Position numbers and translations under genes: made by a program
Notes under the pieces: generated by a model
What the model saw: the letters and a program-made list of their open reading frames with translations, nothing else
What the model was told of the DNA's origin: nothing
Databases searched by the model: none
Shown here: one piece after another, positions 15,621-25,450 of the stretch
Numbering within the stretch: position 1 is the first letter of the stretch
Layout: every line of letters begins with the position of its first letter
Assembly (NCBI GenBank): GCA_964203655.1
Contig: CAXNMJ010000004.1
Span: forward strand, 1-64,000
Length of the DNA stretch: 64,000 bases
From: BACL27 sp947488385
GTDB taxonomy: Bacteria > Actinomycetota > Acidimicrobiia > Acidimicrobiales > Ilumatobacteraceae
Direction of reading: 5' to 3'

Positions 15621-17900
15621 TTACTTGAGTGGTCTTAACCGTGGCCATTTGCCAATCTTGTCAAGCCCAGCAACTGTGCTTGCCATTGTCTCTGGTGTTA
15701 CGGGGTGACTGATCAAATAGCCCTGAGCTTTGCTGCAATGCAGATCGCCGAGCGCATGCAATTGTTCAACAGTTTCAACGCCCTCAGCCACAACGTCCAA
15801 GCCGAGTGAGTTGGCCATCGCAATAATGGTTTTTACAAGTGAGCGTGCATTCGCATCGCTTGCGAGTTCATTAATAAATGATCGATCAATTTTCAATCTA
15901 TGGATAGGGAACCGCTGCAAAAACGACAGCGAAGAATACCCGGTGCCGAAGTCGTCGATCGCTACCCGCACGCCAAGGTCCGACAACCTGCGTAGTGTGT
16001 CGAGCGCTTGTTCGGGCTGGGTGATCATCACGCCTTCTGTGACTTCGATCCAGAGTTGATCTGCTGGCATTCGAGATCTCATCAATGCTTCGTTCACCAC
16101 GGCGACAAAATTTGGGTCATGCAGTTGGCGTGGCGAAACGTTTACTGACATTGTTGCGTCACGTCGACAGATACCTTGGTTAATCCACCCGCGCAAGTGG
16201 GTGAGTGCTTCAAGCAATGCCCACGAACCAATCGGCACGATGATGCCTGTTTCTTCGGCAATCGGAATAAATTCGGCAGGCGAAACACTTGTTCCGTCTT
16301 CCATCTCCCAGCGCATCAGCGCCTCGAAACCGATTACATCGCCTAAATCAATATCAATTATTGGTTGATGAACGAGACGCAGCTCGCGACGCTCAAGTGC
16401 GCGGTAGAGCGCAGTCTCTACGGCAAGTCGCTGATTGACACGCTCAAGCATCGACTGATCAAATATCGCTACACAGTTTCTGCCCGCATCTTTGGCTCGA
16501 TACATCGCGGTATCGGCATGGCGCAACAAGTCATCTGCAGTGGTTGTTATTTCTTGGTCGAACACGGCCACACCGATGCTGGCCGAGACAAAGACATCAC
16601 CCTGTCGCAAAGCCAATGGCTCATGAAAAGATTCGAGCACCATGTCTGCAAGAAGCACAGCGTCGCTCTGATTTTTAGATTTTGCATCTAAGACAACGAA
16701 CTCATCGCCCGAAATTCTTCCGACGATGCATCTTTCGGGTAGCGCTACGCGCAGTCGCTGTGCAACAGAAACCAATACATCATCGCCAGCAGAGTGTCCG
16801 AGGCTGTCGTTGATATTTTTGAACCGATCCACGTCGATGAATAAAACTGTCGGTGCGTTGCCATTGAACTTTGAGTTCGCGATCGCTGCGCCGACGTGCT
16901 CAATCATCAGGCCACGATTCGGCAGATTCGTTAACGCATCAGTTTGCGCAGAATCGATCAAACGTGCCTGCAGTGATGCATTCGCCCGCACCGCAAACAC
17001 AACTCGCGCGGTGACTGCGATGGCCAAGATAAAAATTGAAACTGCTCGAACAGTTCGATCTGTGTCATTAGTTGGGTTGGTCAGAGCCAAAACAACTACA
17101 GGTACGACTAGCGCGCCAGTGGTTAATACAAGTCGGCTTAGCAACGGCTGCTTTAAGCGTCCAGCCGTGTGCAAAGTCAGCGTTGAAATACTCGGGTGTA
17201 GAACCGTCGCCGAGACTAAAAACAAACTCGCCACGAATGGTGCGTTTGAAATTTGAGTCGAGATAGTCATTCGCCCAGAATTATTTGTTGCATAGAGCAA
17301 GTCGCCGATGAGCGAGGCGAAAATTGCGCTGCTTGCTAGCCAAACAGATGGCGTGCGTTCGGCGTCGCCAAACAACAAGGTTGCCAGCATAAAGATCACT
17401 ACTGCACTCGACGCCAGTGTTGCTCCACGCAGTGCAGTAACTGAGACGATGTCTGAAGAAATTGTTCGCGTGGGGTTGAGAAAAATAACCCAAATTAAAA
17501 ACCACGATCCAAGACCAATTATCAGCGAGTCAAAAATTACATTGATCGGGTCCCGGCCGATTCGTCGTTGCACGGTGACAAACAATCCAGCGACAAGAAT
17601 CAGTTGCACCGCCAAGAAAAGAGATTCTGAAACTACTTGCGCCGATGTTGAACTTGAATCGCGGTTGTCAAAGATCTGAGCAACAATCAGGCACGCGATC
17701 AACAGCGTCAGCATCAGCCACACTCGACGATCAGGTTTGTTGACCGCTGCACCAATGACAACAGCCACAAAAACTTGGGCGGCCGCGATTTGGTAGATCA
17801 ACTCATTGAAGTCACCGTTGAGCCCAAGAATATGCAGGCCAGAGGCGACGAAAGCCAATGCGGTCATCACCCATGCCGCGCGAGAAACGGCTTTTGACAT
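15621..17900 (-). CDS. Membrane GGDEF-EAL cyclic-di-GMP protein
   Basis: About 759 residues from ATG 17900. The first ~290 residues are mostly hydrophobic with roughly eight to ten membrane spans, a MASE-like sensor. The GGDEF domain has TDALTNLPNR and the signature RISGDEF (SGDEF instead of GGDEF), which may still be active. The EAL domain has GFEALMRW, then DDFGTGYSSLSFL, LKIDRSFI and AEGVET, so phosphodiesterase residues look intact. It could make or degrade cyclic di-GMP according to its membrane sensor; the EAL side is the safer prediction. No other cyclic-di-GMP gene is in the window. Confidence 0.88.
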   Translation of the reverse strand: MSKAVSRAAWVMTALAFVASGLHILGLNGDFNELIYQIAAAQVFVAVVIGAAVNKPDRRVWLMLTLLIACLIVAQIFDNRDSSSTSAQVVSESLFLAVQLILVAGLFVTVQRRIGRDPINVIFDSLIIGLGSWFLIWVIFLNPTRTISSDIVSVTALRGATLASSAVVIFMLATLLFGDAERTPSVWLASSAIFASLIGDLLYATNNSGRMTISTQISNAPFVASLFLVSATVLHPSISTLTLHTAGRLKQPLLSRLVLTTGALVVPVVVLALTNPTNDTDRTVRAVSIFILAIAVTARVVFAVRANASLQARLIDSAQTDALTNLPNRGLMIEHVGAAIANSKFNGNAPTVLFIDVDRFKNINDSLGHSAGDDVLVSVAQRLRVALPERCIVGRISGDEFVVLDAKSKNQSDAVLLADMVLESFHEPLALRQGDVFVSASIGVAVFDQEITTTADDLLRHADTAMYRAKDAGRNCVAIFDQSMLERVNQRLAVETALYRALERRELRLVHQPIIDIDLGDVIGFEALMRWEMEDGTSVSPAEFIPIAEETGIIVPIGSWALLEALTHLRGWINQGICRRDATMSVNVSPRQLHDPNFVAVVNEALMRSRMPADQLWIEVTEGVMITQPEQALDTLRRLSDLGVRVAIDDFGTGYSSLSFLQRFPIHRLKIDRSFINELASDANARSLVKTIIAMANSLGLDVVAEGVETVEQLHALGDLHCSKAQGYLISHPVTPETMASTVAGLDKIGKWPRLRPLK

Positions 17901-17996
17901 CACGAAAACGGTACTACAAATGTCGTAAACTTTTGACGGGCGGGGTTTTGAATCCCAAATTCGGCGTATCACTACGTCGAGAAAGAAACCGCCCCA

Positions 17997-18587
17997 ATGT
18001 TCGTCACTCGCCATTCCAACGTCGTTGACCCAACGTTGCGCGAAAAACTGTGGCACCTTTATCGGCGCACATATCAGCAGACTGCCGAAGCGACCGTCAC
18101 CCACGAGATGCTTGATCAGGGTGAATTCAACGAGCAAATTTCACAAGACTCAAATCGGGTTTGGGTTGTCTGGAGCGACTCACTTCCAGTCGCAATGACT
18201 CTCGTTTCAACCGACGTTCGCGCAACTCGTTGGCTCAGTGAAATTTATTTTGAAAAACATTTCCCAGAACGCTTTCGCGCCGGTCAAGTTCACTACATCG
18301 TTTGGGTGGTCGTAGACCCCGCCGCCGATGCCCATGGTGCAAATGTGATGTTGGCGCGCCAAGCACTTTCTGCTGAAGCACGCGACGGTGCGCTGCTTGT
18401 GTTCGATGTACCCGACCTTCATCAGCCAGGTTCGAAGGGCGGTGCAGCGGAGTTGCTTTTTCGAATGGCCAAATTGGTCGGTGATGTAGATCTATTGCCA
18501 CTTTCGACGCAACGCTATTTTGCACTTGATTTTGCTGTTACATCAGTCAACTCATCTCAAATTAAAGATCAGGTCGTACTCCGCTAG
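17997..18587 (+). CDS. Conserved-looking hypothetical protein, GNAT-like
   Basis: A 196-residue soluble protein not recognised with confidence. The layout, an N-terminal helical part (DPTLREKLWHLYRRTY), a central VWVVWSDSLPVAMTLVST strand pair and HYIVWVVVDPAADAHGANVML, is reminiscent of an acetyltransferase fold but lacks a clear acetyl-CoA loop. It is divergent from the GGDEF-EAL gene (96-base gap) and precedes phoH by 13 bases. Its TAG stop lies inside the TAGCCT element of the phoH promoter. Confidence 0.5.
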   Translation: MFVTRHSNVVDPTLREKLWHLYRRTYQQTAEATVTHEMLDQGEFNEQISQDSNRVWVVWSDSLPVAMTLVSTDVRATRWLSEIYFEKHFPERFRAGQVHYIVWVVVDPAADAHGANVMLARQALSAEARDGALLVFDVPDLHQPGSKGGAAELLFRMAKLVGDVDLLPLSTQRYFALDFAVTSVNSSQIKDQVVLR

Positions 18588-18600
18588 CCTTAGGGCAGAG

Positions 18601-19572
18601 ATGAGTGTTTCCGTAGCCGCAGTGACGGTTGTTGTGCCAGGTTCGCACTTAATGTCAAGTTTGTTGGGCGAGCGTGATGCCCATTTGCGTTTGATCGAAA
18701 GTGCGTTTCCAAATACTGTGATTCGTGTTCGCGGAAACGAAGTTTCAATTTCGGGCACCGAAACAGACACAGTCGGAAGCCTGTTCGAAGAATTGACTTC
18801 GCTTTTGCAAAGTGGCGAAAATCTCGACATGGCGGTTGTTTCGCGCAGCATCGAGATGTTGCGATTACATGAGCGCCCAAGTTCGGTTTTGACTCACGAC
18901 ATTGTTCGCGCAAGCCAAGGCAAGCCAGTTAGACCTAAAACTTCGGGGCAGAAACATTATGTTGACGCGATTCGCGACAATGTGATCACATTTGGGCTTG
19001 GCCCAGCCGGTACCGGCAAAAGTTGGCTGGCAATCGCTATGGCGGTGCACGCTCTTCAAACCAAATCAGTCCAGCGGATAATTCTGACTCGACCTGCGGT
19101 TGAAGCAGGCGAGCGTCTCGGCTTTTTGCCCGGCGACCTCATGGCGAAATTAGATCCGTATCTTCGCCCACTTTACGACGCATTGCACGACATGGTTGGC
19201 GCCGAAGGTGCATTAAAACTCATTGAGAAACAAGTCGTTGAAGTTGCGCCGCTTGCATATATGCGCGGAAGAACCCTTAATAACAGTTTTATTATTTTGG
19301 ACGAAGCTCAAAACGCGACGCCCGAGCAGATCAAGATGTTTCTCACCCGAATTGGTTTCGGCTCAAAAGTTGTTGTCACTGGTGACATGACTCAGGTTGA
19401 TATCCCCGATAATCGCAGCGGCCTGTTCGGTCTCGAGAAGATTCTCACCGGTATTGAAGGTTTGTCGTTCGTACATCTTGGTGTCAGCGACATCGTGCGC
19501 CACAAAATAGTTTCTGACATTGTCGCTGCATACGAACAGAAGGGCTCAACTTCGGTGAATCATCGTGCTTGA
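18601..19572 (+). CDS. ybeZ: PhoH-like ATPase (YbeZ)
   Basis: A 323-residue P-loop ATPase, partner of the RNase YbeY in ribosome/RNA quality control. The Walker A motif is GPAGTGKSW (about 138), the Walker B is FIILDEAQN, and VVTGDMTQVD is the sensor segment. An N-terminal KH-like part (RLIESAFPNTVIRVRGNEV) precedes the ATPase domain. Start at ATG 18601, ten bases after TAGCCT (18585-18590); a longer upstream frame overlaps the previous gene. It ends inside the ybeY start (8-base overlap). Confidence 0.92.
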   Translation: MSVSVAAVTVVVPGSHLMSSLLGERDAHLRLIESAFPNTVIRVRGNEVSISGTETDTVGSLFEELTSLLQSGENLDMAVVSRSIEMLRLHERPSSVLTHDIVRASQGKPVRPKTSGQKHYVDAIRDNVITFGLGPAGTGKSWLAIAMAVHALQTKSVQRIILTRPAVEAGERLGFLPGDLMAKLDPYLRPLYDALHDMVGAEGALKLIEKQVVEVAPLAYMRGRTLNNSFIILDEAQNATPEQIKMFLTRIGFGSKVVVTGDMTQVDIPDNRSGLFGLEKILTGIEGLSFVHLGVSDIVRHKIVSDIVAAYEQKGSTSVNHRA

Positions 19573-20155
19573 GCCACATGTCAAGCGCAACGGACCACGA
19601 AAAGTTGGGGGCGACGGAGAGATCGAAGTTTTCTGCGCCGACGAACAAACAGAAGTTGTCGTTGACGTTGCCAGATGGCATCAGCTCGCAAAAAGCATCT
19701 TGATCTCTGAAGGCGTGCGAGGAGCGGCTGAACTCACGTTGATGTTTGTGCCCGAATCGGCAATCGCTGGTCTCAACGAAAAGTACATGGGCAAGACCGG
19801 GCCAACTGATGTTCTCTCGTTTCCACTTGACGCAGTTGAATCAATCAACACCCCGGGGCCTGGTTCACTCTCGCGTAGTCCTGACAAAGCAACTGTCGAC
19901 TTTAATGATCTTCCTGTTTTGCTCGGAGATGTCGTGGTCTGTCCAGAAGTCGCGCAGCGTCAGGCACCTTCGCACGCAGGCAATCTTGAAGATGAGTTTG
20001 CTTTGCTTGTAACTCACGGAGTGCTTCACGTGTTGGGTTACGACCATGAGTCAGACTCAGATGCAAAAAAGATGCAATCTCGCGAACGCGAACTACTAGA
20101 ACTTCATCATTGGGGCACGCCAATGCCAGAGAGCTTTACAAAGGTTTACGAATGA
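19565..20155 (+). CDS. ybeY: Endoribonuclease YbeY (16S rRNA maturation)
   Basis: Metal-dependent RNase involved in 16S rRNA 3'-end processing. The zinc motif HGVLHVLGYDH (His-x3-His-x5-His) is complete at about residues 157-167. The length, 196 residues, is somewhat above the usual 150-180 because of an acidic, proline-containing loop around residues 98-118. GTG 19565 overlaps phoH, and the stop overlaps the next ATG as ATGA, giving a translationally coupled phoH-ybeY-corC unit, the common bacterial order. Confidence 0.92.
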   Translation: MLEPHVKRNGPRKVGGDGEIEVFCADEQTEVVVDVARWHQLAKSILISEGVRGAAELTLMFVPESAIAGLNEKYMGKTGPTDVLSFPLDAVESINTPGPGSLSRSPDKATVDFNDLPVLLGDVVVCPEVAQRQAPSHAGNLEDEFALLVTHGVLHVLGYDHESDSDAKKMQSRERELLELHHWGTPMPESFTKVYE

Positions 20156-21429
20156 TTTTTGCCAGCACGCCGACCACTTCTGATTATTGGATGCTCTTTG
20201 CAATCTTTATATTGTTGATCGCACTCACTGGGCTCTCACTTGCTGAAATGAGTCTGTCAAGAATCACTAAACAGAAGGCTCAAGCGCTAGTCGATCAAGG
20301 CGCAAAAGGGTCGAAAGTGATCTTGAAATTGGCCGAAGATCCGACGAAGTGGGTCAATCCGCTTCTGCTTACGGTAAATATCTTTCAAACGGTTCAAGCG
20401 ACTCTTACTGGCATCGTTGCGGGCAGATTATTCAACGCCACGGGCGTCGCGATCGGCGTGACGCTAAACGTCATCGTCTTCTTTGTTTTAGCCGAGGCTG
20501 TGCCAAAAACTTATGGACTTGTTCACCCGGTTCGAGGCGCAACATTGACGGCGCGGCCGATCAATGCGCTGACCAGTTTTTATCCACTTCGCATTATTTC
20601 GCAAGGACTCATCAAATTGACCAATGTGATTGTTCGTGGCAAAGGTTTGGCTGCAGGTCCGTTCATCAGCGAGCAAGAATTTCTAGGCATCGTTGAAGCA
20701 GCCGCTCAAGAAGCAGTCATTGAACACGAAGAGCGCGAGTTGATCGAATCGGTTATTGAATTTGGCGACACGGTCGTGCGCGAAATCATGGTTCCTCGAC
20801 CAGACGTTGTCACGGTCAATGACGACTTAACGATTTCTCAAACAATCGACATAATTGTCGAGCATCAATTGAGTCGACTTCCTGTCTTACGTGCCGACGA
20901 CGACGATCAAGATGATCTTGTGGGTGTCGTATACGCAAAAGATCTAATTGCCGCCGAGCGTGCCGGTCGTGGCGCAGATTCGATAAAGACATCCATGCAT
21001 CAAGTTGAAGTTGTTCCTGAGATGAAGCTGGTTTCTGAGCTGATGCGCCAAATGCAACAAGACAAGTTCCACATCGCAATGGTCGCAGACGAGTACGGCC
21101 TGTTGGCGGGCCTCGTGACGCTTGAAGACTGTCTTGAAGAACTCGTCGGCGAAATTGGCGACGAGCACGACGAAGATGACACGTCGGTGCAACGCCAGCC
21201 CAACGGCGATTTTTTGATTGCAGGTGTAACAACAATCGACAAATTAAACGAGATTCTTGACACCGAAATTAGCGATGCTGACTATGACACGGTTGGTGGT
21301 TTGGTGTTCGGCGAACTTGGCCATGTGCCAGATGTGGGCGAGTTCGTTACACAAGACCAATGGATCTTTCGAGTCGAAGAGTTAGATGGCCGTCGTATTC
21401 AAGTCGTAAGAATTTCGCTCGCCAAATAG
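20152..21429 (+). CDS. CNNM/CorC-HlyC family membrane protein with CBS pair
   Basis: A 425-residue protein with an N-terminal DUF21/CNNM membrane domain of about four spans (hydrophobic 10-35, 65-130), two CBS domains around 210-330 (REIMVPRPDVVTV; HIAMVADEYGLLAGLVTLED) and a C-terminal CorC/HlyC domain (DYDTVGGLVFGELG). Relatives are linked to magnesium or cobalt efflux; the original hemolysin label is misleading. ATG 20152 overlaps the ybeY stop as ATGA. Ion specificity is inferred from family only. Confidence 0.88.
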   Translation: MIFASTPTTSDYWMLFAIFILLIALTGLSLAEMSLSRITKQKAQALVDQGAKGSKVILKLAEDPTKWVNPLLLTVNIFQTVQATLTGIVAGRLFNATGVAIGVTLNVIVFFVLAEAVPKTYGLVHPVRGATLTARPINALTSFYPLRIISQGLIKLTNVIVRGKGLAAGPFISEQEFLGIVEAAAQEAVIEHEERELIESVIEFGDTVVREIMVPRPDVVTVNDDLTISQTIDIIVEHQLSRLPVLRADDDDQDDLVGVVYAKDLIAAERAGRGADSIKTSMHQVEVVPEMKLVSELMRQMQQDKFHIAMVADEYGLLAGLVTLEDCLEELVGEIGDEHDEDDTSVQRQPNGDFLIAGVTTIDKLNEILDTEISDADYDTVGGLVFGELGHVPDVGEFVTQDQWIFRVEELDGRRIQVVRISLAK

Positions 21430-21449
21430 CGCCGAGTTAGTCTCGGTTC

Positions 21450-22199
21450 ATGGAAATCTCACTACGCGGTAAAACAGCATTGGTCACTGGTGCCTCCCGT
21501 GGCATTGGTAAAGCAATCGCAAAGTCATTTGTTGACGCTGGTGCTCAGGTGATGTTGACTTCACGCAAAGAAGACGCGCTAAGAGCCGCCGCAAATGAGA
21601 TGGACGGTGAAACAGAAATTTTTGCTGCAAATGCTGGCGATATCGAACAAGGTCAAGCATGTGTTGATGCAACAATGAAGCGCTTCGGCAAGATTGACAT
21701 CTTGGTCAACAATGCCGCGACGAATCCGTACTACGGCGAAACACTCGGAGTTGACTCATCGCGCTTTGACAAGACGTTTCAAGTCAATTTGAAAGGTCCG
21801 CTTTTTTGGAGTCAAGCAGTTTGGAATGCGTCGATGCAAAAGAATCCTGGAGTGATTCTAAATATTGCTTCAGTTGGTGGCTTGCGTGCCGAACATGGCC
21901 TCGGCGTCTACAACTTGACTAAAGCCGCAGTAATTCACCTCACAAGTCAGTTGGCTTGCGAACTCGGTAAAACCAGAGTTGTTGGCATCGCCCCTGGGCT
22001 CGTGAAGACATTATTCGCATCAGTTCTGATCGAAAATGTTGGCGACAAGTTGGCTGCGGCGCTGCCGACAAAGCGACTCGGTGAACCCCAAGACATCGCC
22101 AACCTGGCGCTGTTCTTGTGTTCGGATTTGGCGTCGTGGATAACTGGCGAGACTTATGTAATTGACGGTGGCGCAGGAGTTCGCTCAGGCACGATGTAG
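21450..22199 (+). CDS. Short-chain dehydrogenase/reductase
   Basis: A 249-residue classical SDR with TGASRGIGKA, the NNAAT segment, IASVGG carrying the serine, YNLTKAA as the YxxxK motif, and the C-terminal IDGGAG typical of FabG-like members. TAGTCT (21438-21443) lies exactly six bases before ATG 21450, indicating a leaderless transcript separate from the corC unit. The last 46 bases overlap the end of the convergent MFS gene. Substrate unknown. Confidence 0.85.
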   Translation: MEISLRGKTALVTGASRGIGKAIAKSFVDAGAQVMLTSRKEDALRAAANEMDGETEIFAANAGDIEQGQACVDATMKRFGKIDILVNNAATNPYYGETLGVDSSRFDKTFQVNLKGPLFWSQAVWNASMQKNPGVILNIASVGGLRAEHGLGVYNLTKAAVIHLTSQLACELGKTRVVGIAPGLVKTLFASVLIENVGDKLAAALPTKRLGEPQDIANLALFLCSDLASWITGETYVIDGGAGVRSGTM

Positions 22200-23404
22200 G
22201 TTTTTGCGGCTCGCAAAAAAATTGGCGTCATCACCGCCAGCGCAATCAACAACACGCCGCCTGAGGCGATGTAAGTCGCCCGAAGCCCAAAGTTGAACGC
22301 AATTTGTCCGCCTATGAGAGCACCAATTGCCGTGGTGCCTGTTCCGATAAAACGATAAACACTGTTCACCCTGCCAAAGAGTTCAGCGGGTATGAGTCTT
22401 TGTCGCATGCTTACTGTGATCACATTCCAAGTTGTTCCAGCTATTGCCATGACGACGCCACTTAGTGCGACGGCCCATATTGCGGGGAAAATACCCGGAA
22501 TCAAATCTGATAATCCAAAAATTATGTATGCAGAGATAATTGCGGTCGTCGGTCCAAGTTTTTTGCTGACTGACTCACCAATCAAGCCACCAACAATCGA
22601 GCCAATTGAAATCGCCGCGAGCAAGATCCCGAAACCTTGAGCGCCGAGACCAAGTTCATCGCGCGCAAACTTCACAAACACGGCTTGGGCAAACATGCCG
22701 CACATGTTTGCTAGACCGAGCATGATCGCCAATGTGCGAAGCAAGTCATGCTTCCAAAGCCACGACAAGCCTTGCATTAGGTCGGTCGAAAATGATTGAG
22801 TCGATTCTTTGATCTGCTGTTGCTTTTGAAGACGAATCGATCTAATCAACACGGCTGCAATCACGAGCACCAACGCATTCACTGCAAATGGGGCCTCCGA
22901 GGCAAAAACAAAAATCCATGCCCCAAATGGCAAACCAATAAAGCCATTGCTGACAATTTGCGAAATGTACAAACGGCTATTAGCAAGTTCAAGTGATTCG
23001 GCGTCTACGACTGCTGGCAATATTGCTTGCGAACTCATATCAAAGAAAAGTTCACAGACACCTGCAATGCCACTTGCTGCGATCAGTAGGTAGATATTTA
23101 AAGTATCGGTAGCTGCACCAATTGCGATCAGCGCAAAGGTCAATCCTCGAACAAGGTTTGCCCGAAACATAATTTTTTGTCGGTCATGTCGATCTAAATA
23201 GACACCTGCGGGCAAAGAAAGAATCAACCATGGCAACATGGCGGCGAAAGTCACCGTTGCGATCAAACGTGTGTCATCCGTCAGCGAAAGAGCAAGAAGG
23301 GGACCGGCAGCAACGACCATGCCATCGCCAAGATTTGAAATCGTCGACGAAGTGAACAGACGCCAAAATGACTTTGGCAGTCGGTGCGTGTGTGTTTCGC
23401 TCAT
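22154..23404 (-). CDS. MFS transporter
   Basis: A 416-residue major facilitator with about twelve hydrophobic spans and a cytoplasmic loop near residues 190-205 (KQQQIKESTQS). The loop VYLDRHDRQK after span 2 matches the MFS signature D-R-x-G-R/K region. It resembles enterobactin-exporter/macrolide-efflux-like members (DUF894 group). Its start overlaps the menE stop as ATGA, so it is translated with menE, although no direct link to menaquinone is evident. Substrate unknown. Confidence 0.85.
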   Translation of the reverse strand: MSETHTHRLPKSFWRLFTSSTISNLGDGMVVAAGPLLALSLTDDTRLIATVTFAAMLPWLILSLPAGVYLDRHDRQKIMFRANLVRGLTFALIAIGAATDTLNIYLLIAASGIAGVCELFFDMSSQAILPAVVDAESLELANSRLYISQIVSNGFIGLPFGAWIFVFASEAPFAVNALVLVIAAVLIRSIRLQKQQQIKESTQSFSTDLMQGLSWLWKHDLLRTLAIMLGLANMCGMFAQAVFVKFARDELGLGAQGFGILLAAISIGSIVGGLIGESVSKKLGPTTAIISAYIIFGLSDLIPGIFPAIWAVALSGVVMAIAGTTWNVITVSMRQRLIPAELFGRVNSVYRFIGTGTTAIGALIGGQIAFNFGLRATYIASGGVLLIALAVMTPIFLRAAKTYIVPERTPAPPSIT

Positions 23405-24534
23405 GGCAACTGAGTCGTCACCATTTTGTTGAGTTCAACGAATTTCGGTTTGCCTAAGGCTGACCGTGGTATTTCAGCGACTAAGTAAACCTTTTGTGGC
23501 GCGCAATAATCGGGCAATGTCTTTTTTACGTGCTGTCTTACGTCGTCAAGCTTGAGCGTGGTTGCAGATTTTTTCAAAACGATCCACGCTGTGACGGCTG
23601 AACCCCACTTGTCGTCTGGTGTGCCAGCGACTACGACGTCGCTCACCTGATCGATATTTCGAATAACGGCGGTAACACTGCTCGGCCATACTTTGTAGCC
23701 TCCAGTGTTTATGAGTTCATCTTTGCGACCATGAACTTTCAACTTGCCATCAACAAGTTCTCCGAGATCTCCGGTATTAAACCAACCAGATTTCATTGGC
23801 GTGTCGGTGCCGTCTCGGTAGCAACGAAACAAAGTCGGACTCTTGATTTGAATTTCTGTGTCAGTCGAAATTCGAATTTCAACTTGGTCGAGCGGCTCTT
23901 CGTTATAAACCACGCCACCCATCGTCTCTGTCAGGCCGTAAGTCGTGATCACATTTGGTGGCAATACCCCCGACGCCTGCGCTCCGCCAATTAAGACAGT
24001 TCGAAATTTTCTTACGTCAACTGACTGTAAAACGGTTGGCACCAGAGAAGTCATCGTCGCTCCAGAGTTCAGCGCCGCATCGATTGAGTCCTGATCGATG
24101 TGATCAACAAAACTCAGGTTTGATTTGTAAGACATCGCGCGCAACACCACCGATAAACCACCCACATGAGCCAGCGAGAGGCACGCCAGCCAGTGGTCAT
24201 CAGATGCGCATTTCAACCGCGTGCCTGTAATTTGAATCGCGTTATTGATTGATTCGTGCGTGTGTACGACACCTTTGGGTGCGCCAGTTGAGCCCGAAGT
24301 CGCAATGACTAGTGCATCGCCGTCTTCAACTGGTTGTGAGTTTTCGAGACGCAGTCGCTCATTATCACTTGTGATCACTTCTTTGACTTTGAATTGATTT
24401 AGCAATTCTTGACGAGCGACTCGTGGCAAACGCTGATCAATGGGCAGCACGGCGTCGCCGTCATTCCAAATTTCATTCAGGGCGACAACAAAATCAGGAC
24501 CAGGCGGCAAATCAATTGCAATCAGTTCGCGCAC
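23401..24534 (-). CDS. menE: O-succinylbenzoate-CoA ligase (MenE)
   Basis: A 377-residue AMP-forming ligase, short like actinobacterial MenE. The phosphate loop is ATSGSTGAPKGV (about 80), followed by TYGLTETMGG, WFNTGDLGEL and GRKDELINTGGYKVWP. It would activate o-succinylbenzoate before ring closure by MenB. GTG 24534 is preceded by TACGAT with a six-base spacer (GAATAG), a leaderless start. Position opposite menA and close to menH and menD supports MenE over another ligase. Confidence 0.85.
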   Translation of the reverse strand: MRELIAIDLPPGPDFVVALNEIWNDGDAVLPIDQRLPRVARQELLNQFKVKEVITSDNERLRLENSQPVEDGDALVIATSGSTGAPKGVVHTHESINNAIQITGTRLKCASDDHWLACLSLAHVGGLSVVLRAMSYKSNLSFVDHIDQDSIDAALNSGATMTSLVPTVLQSVDVRKFRTVLIGGAQASGVLPPNVITTYGLTETMGGVVYNEEPLDQVEIRISTDTEIQIKSPTLFRCYRDGTDTPMKSGWFNTGDLGELVDGKLKVHGRKDELINTGGYKVWPSSVTAVIRNIDQVSDVVVAGTPDDKWGSAVTAWIVLKKSATTLKLDDVRQHVKKTLPDYCAPQKVYLVAEIPRSALGKPKFVELNKMVTTQLP

Positions 24535-24540
24535 CTATTC

Positions 24541-24565
24541 ATCGTAGATGTTTTGTTGTTAAGTT
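24541..24565. promoter_or_regulatory. Divergent leaderless promoters of menE and menA
   Basis: The 37-base gap between the two GTG codons holds TACGAT on the minus strand (24546-24541) and TAAGTT on the plus strand (24560-24565). Each lies exactly six bases from its start codon. Upstream promoter parts must overlap, so the two genes are probably co-regulated. Confidence 0.5.
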
Positions 24566-24571
24566 ATATCT

Positions 24572-25450
24572 GTGCAAGAGTCACTTAGTTTGTGGATTAA
24601 AGGCGCGCGACCACGAACACTTCCCGCAGCAATAGCCCCCGTCGTAGTTGGCGCGGCTTGCGTCAACGTCGAAGCAAATTCAACTGCTGTCTGGTCAAAT
24701 GCGATATTTGCGTTGATCGTGAGTTTGGCTTTACAAGTTGCGGTGAATTACGCCAACGACTACTCAGACGGAGTGCGTGGCACCGATGACAAGCGTGTCG
24801 GACCGTTGCGACTCGTCGGCTCGGGCGCAAAGACAGCAAGTGCTGTTAAACGTGCTGCATTTTTGAGTTTTGGTGTTGCCGCAATTTTCGGGTTGATTCT
24901 CGCGCTCCTTACGTCGCTGTGGCTTCTAGTGGTCGGTGCTCTTTGCATTCTGGCGGGGTGGTTCTACACAGGCGGCAAAAAACCATACGGCTATTTCGGG
25001 TTGGGCGAGGTATTTGTATTTGTGTTTTTTGGTCTCGTAGCGACAACCGGTACGACTTTTGTGATCATTGAAAAACTCACTGTCACAAGTTTCATCGCCT
25101 CGCTTGTTGTTGGTGCTTTGGCGTGTGCGCTTTTGGCAGTAAACAACTTGCGCGACATCGATGGTGACACGCTGGCAGGCAAGCGGACACTTGCTGTGCG
25201 GCTCGGTGACAAGAAAGCCAGATCTTTTTTTATATCACTTTTTGTGTTGGCGCTTTTAGCAATTCTTGTGTTGGCTCTTAGCTATCCGTTGGCCTTAATT
25301 GGTCTGGTTGGTCTGAGTTCAGCAGTTACACCAATCAAACGCGTGCGCAGTGGGGCAGTAGGTGGTGAACTGATTTCAGTGCTTTCAATGACTGGTCGCA
25401 CACAAATTTTGACTGCGATAACTCTAAGTATCGGTTTGATCTTGTCCTAA
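24572..25450 (+). CDS. menA: 1,4-dihydroxy-2-naphthoate polyprenyltransferase (MenA)
   Basis: A 292-residue UbiA-superfamily membrane enzyme that attaches the isoprenoid chain to 1,4-dihydroxy-2-naphthoate. The first Asp-rich site is NYANDYSDGVRGTDD (about 51-65), the second NNLRDIDGDTLAGKRT (about 190). About eight hydrophobic spans follow. GTG 24572 is placed six bases after TAAGTT. Its TAA overlaps the last bases of the convergent menH gene. Confidence 0.92.
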   Translation: MQESLSLWIKGARPRTLPAAIAPVVVGAACVNVEANSTAVWSNAIFALIVSLALQVAVNYANDYSDGVRGTDDKRVGPLRLVGSGAKTASAVKRAAFLSFGVAAIFGLILALLTSLWLLVVGALCILAGWFYTGGKKPYGYFGLGEVFVFVFFGLVATTGTTFVIIEKLTVTSFIASLVVGALACALLAVNNLRDIDGDTLAGKRTLAVRLGDKKARSFFISLFVLALLAILVLALSYPLALIGLVGLSSAVTPIKRVRSGAVGGELISVLSMTGRTQILTAITLSIGLILS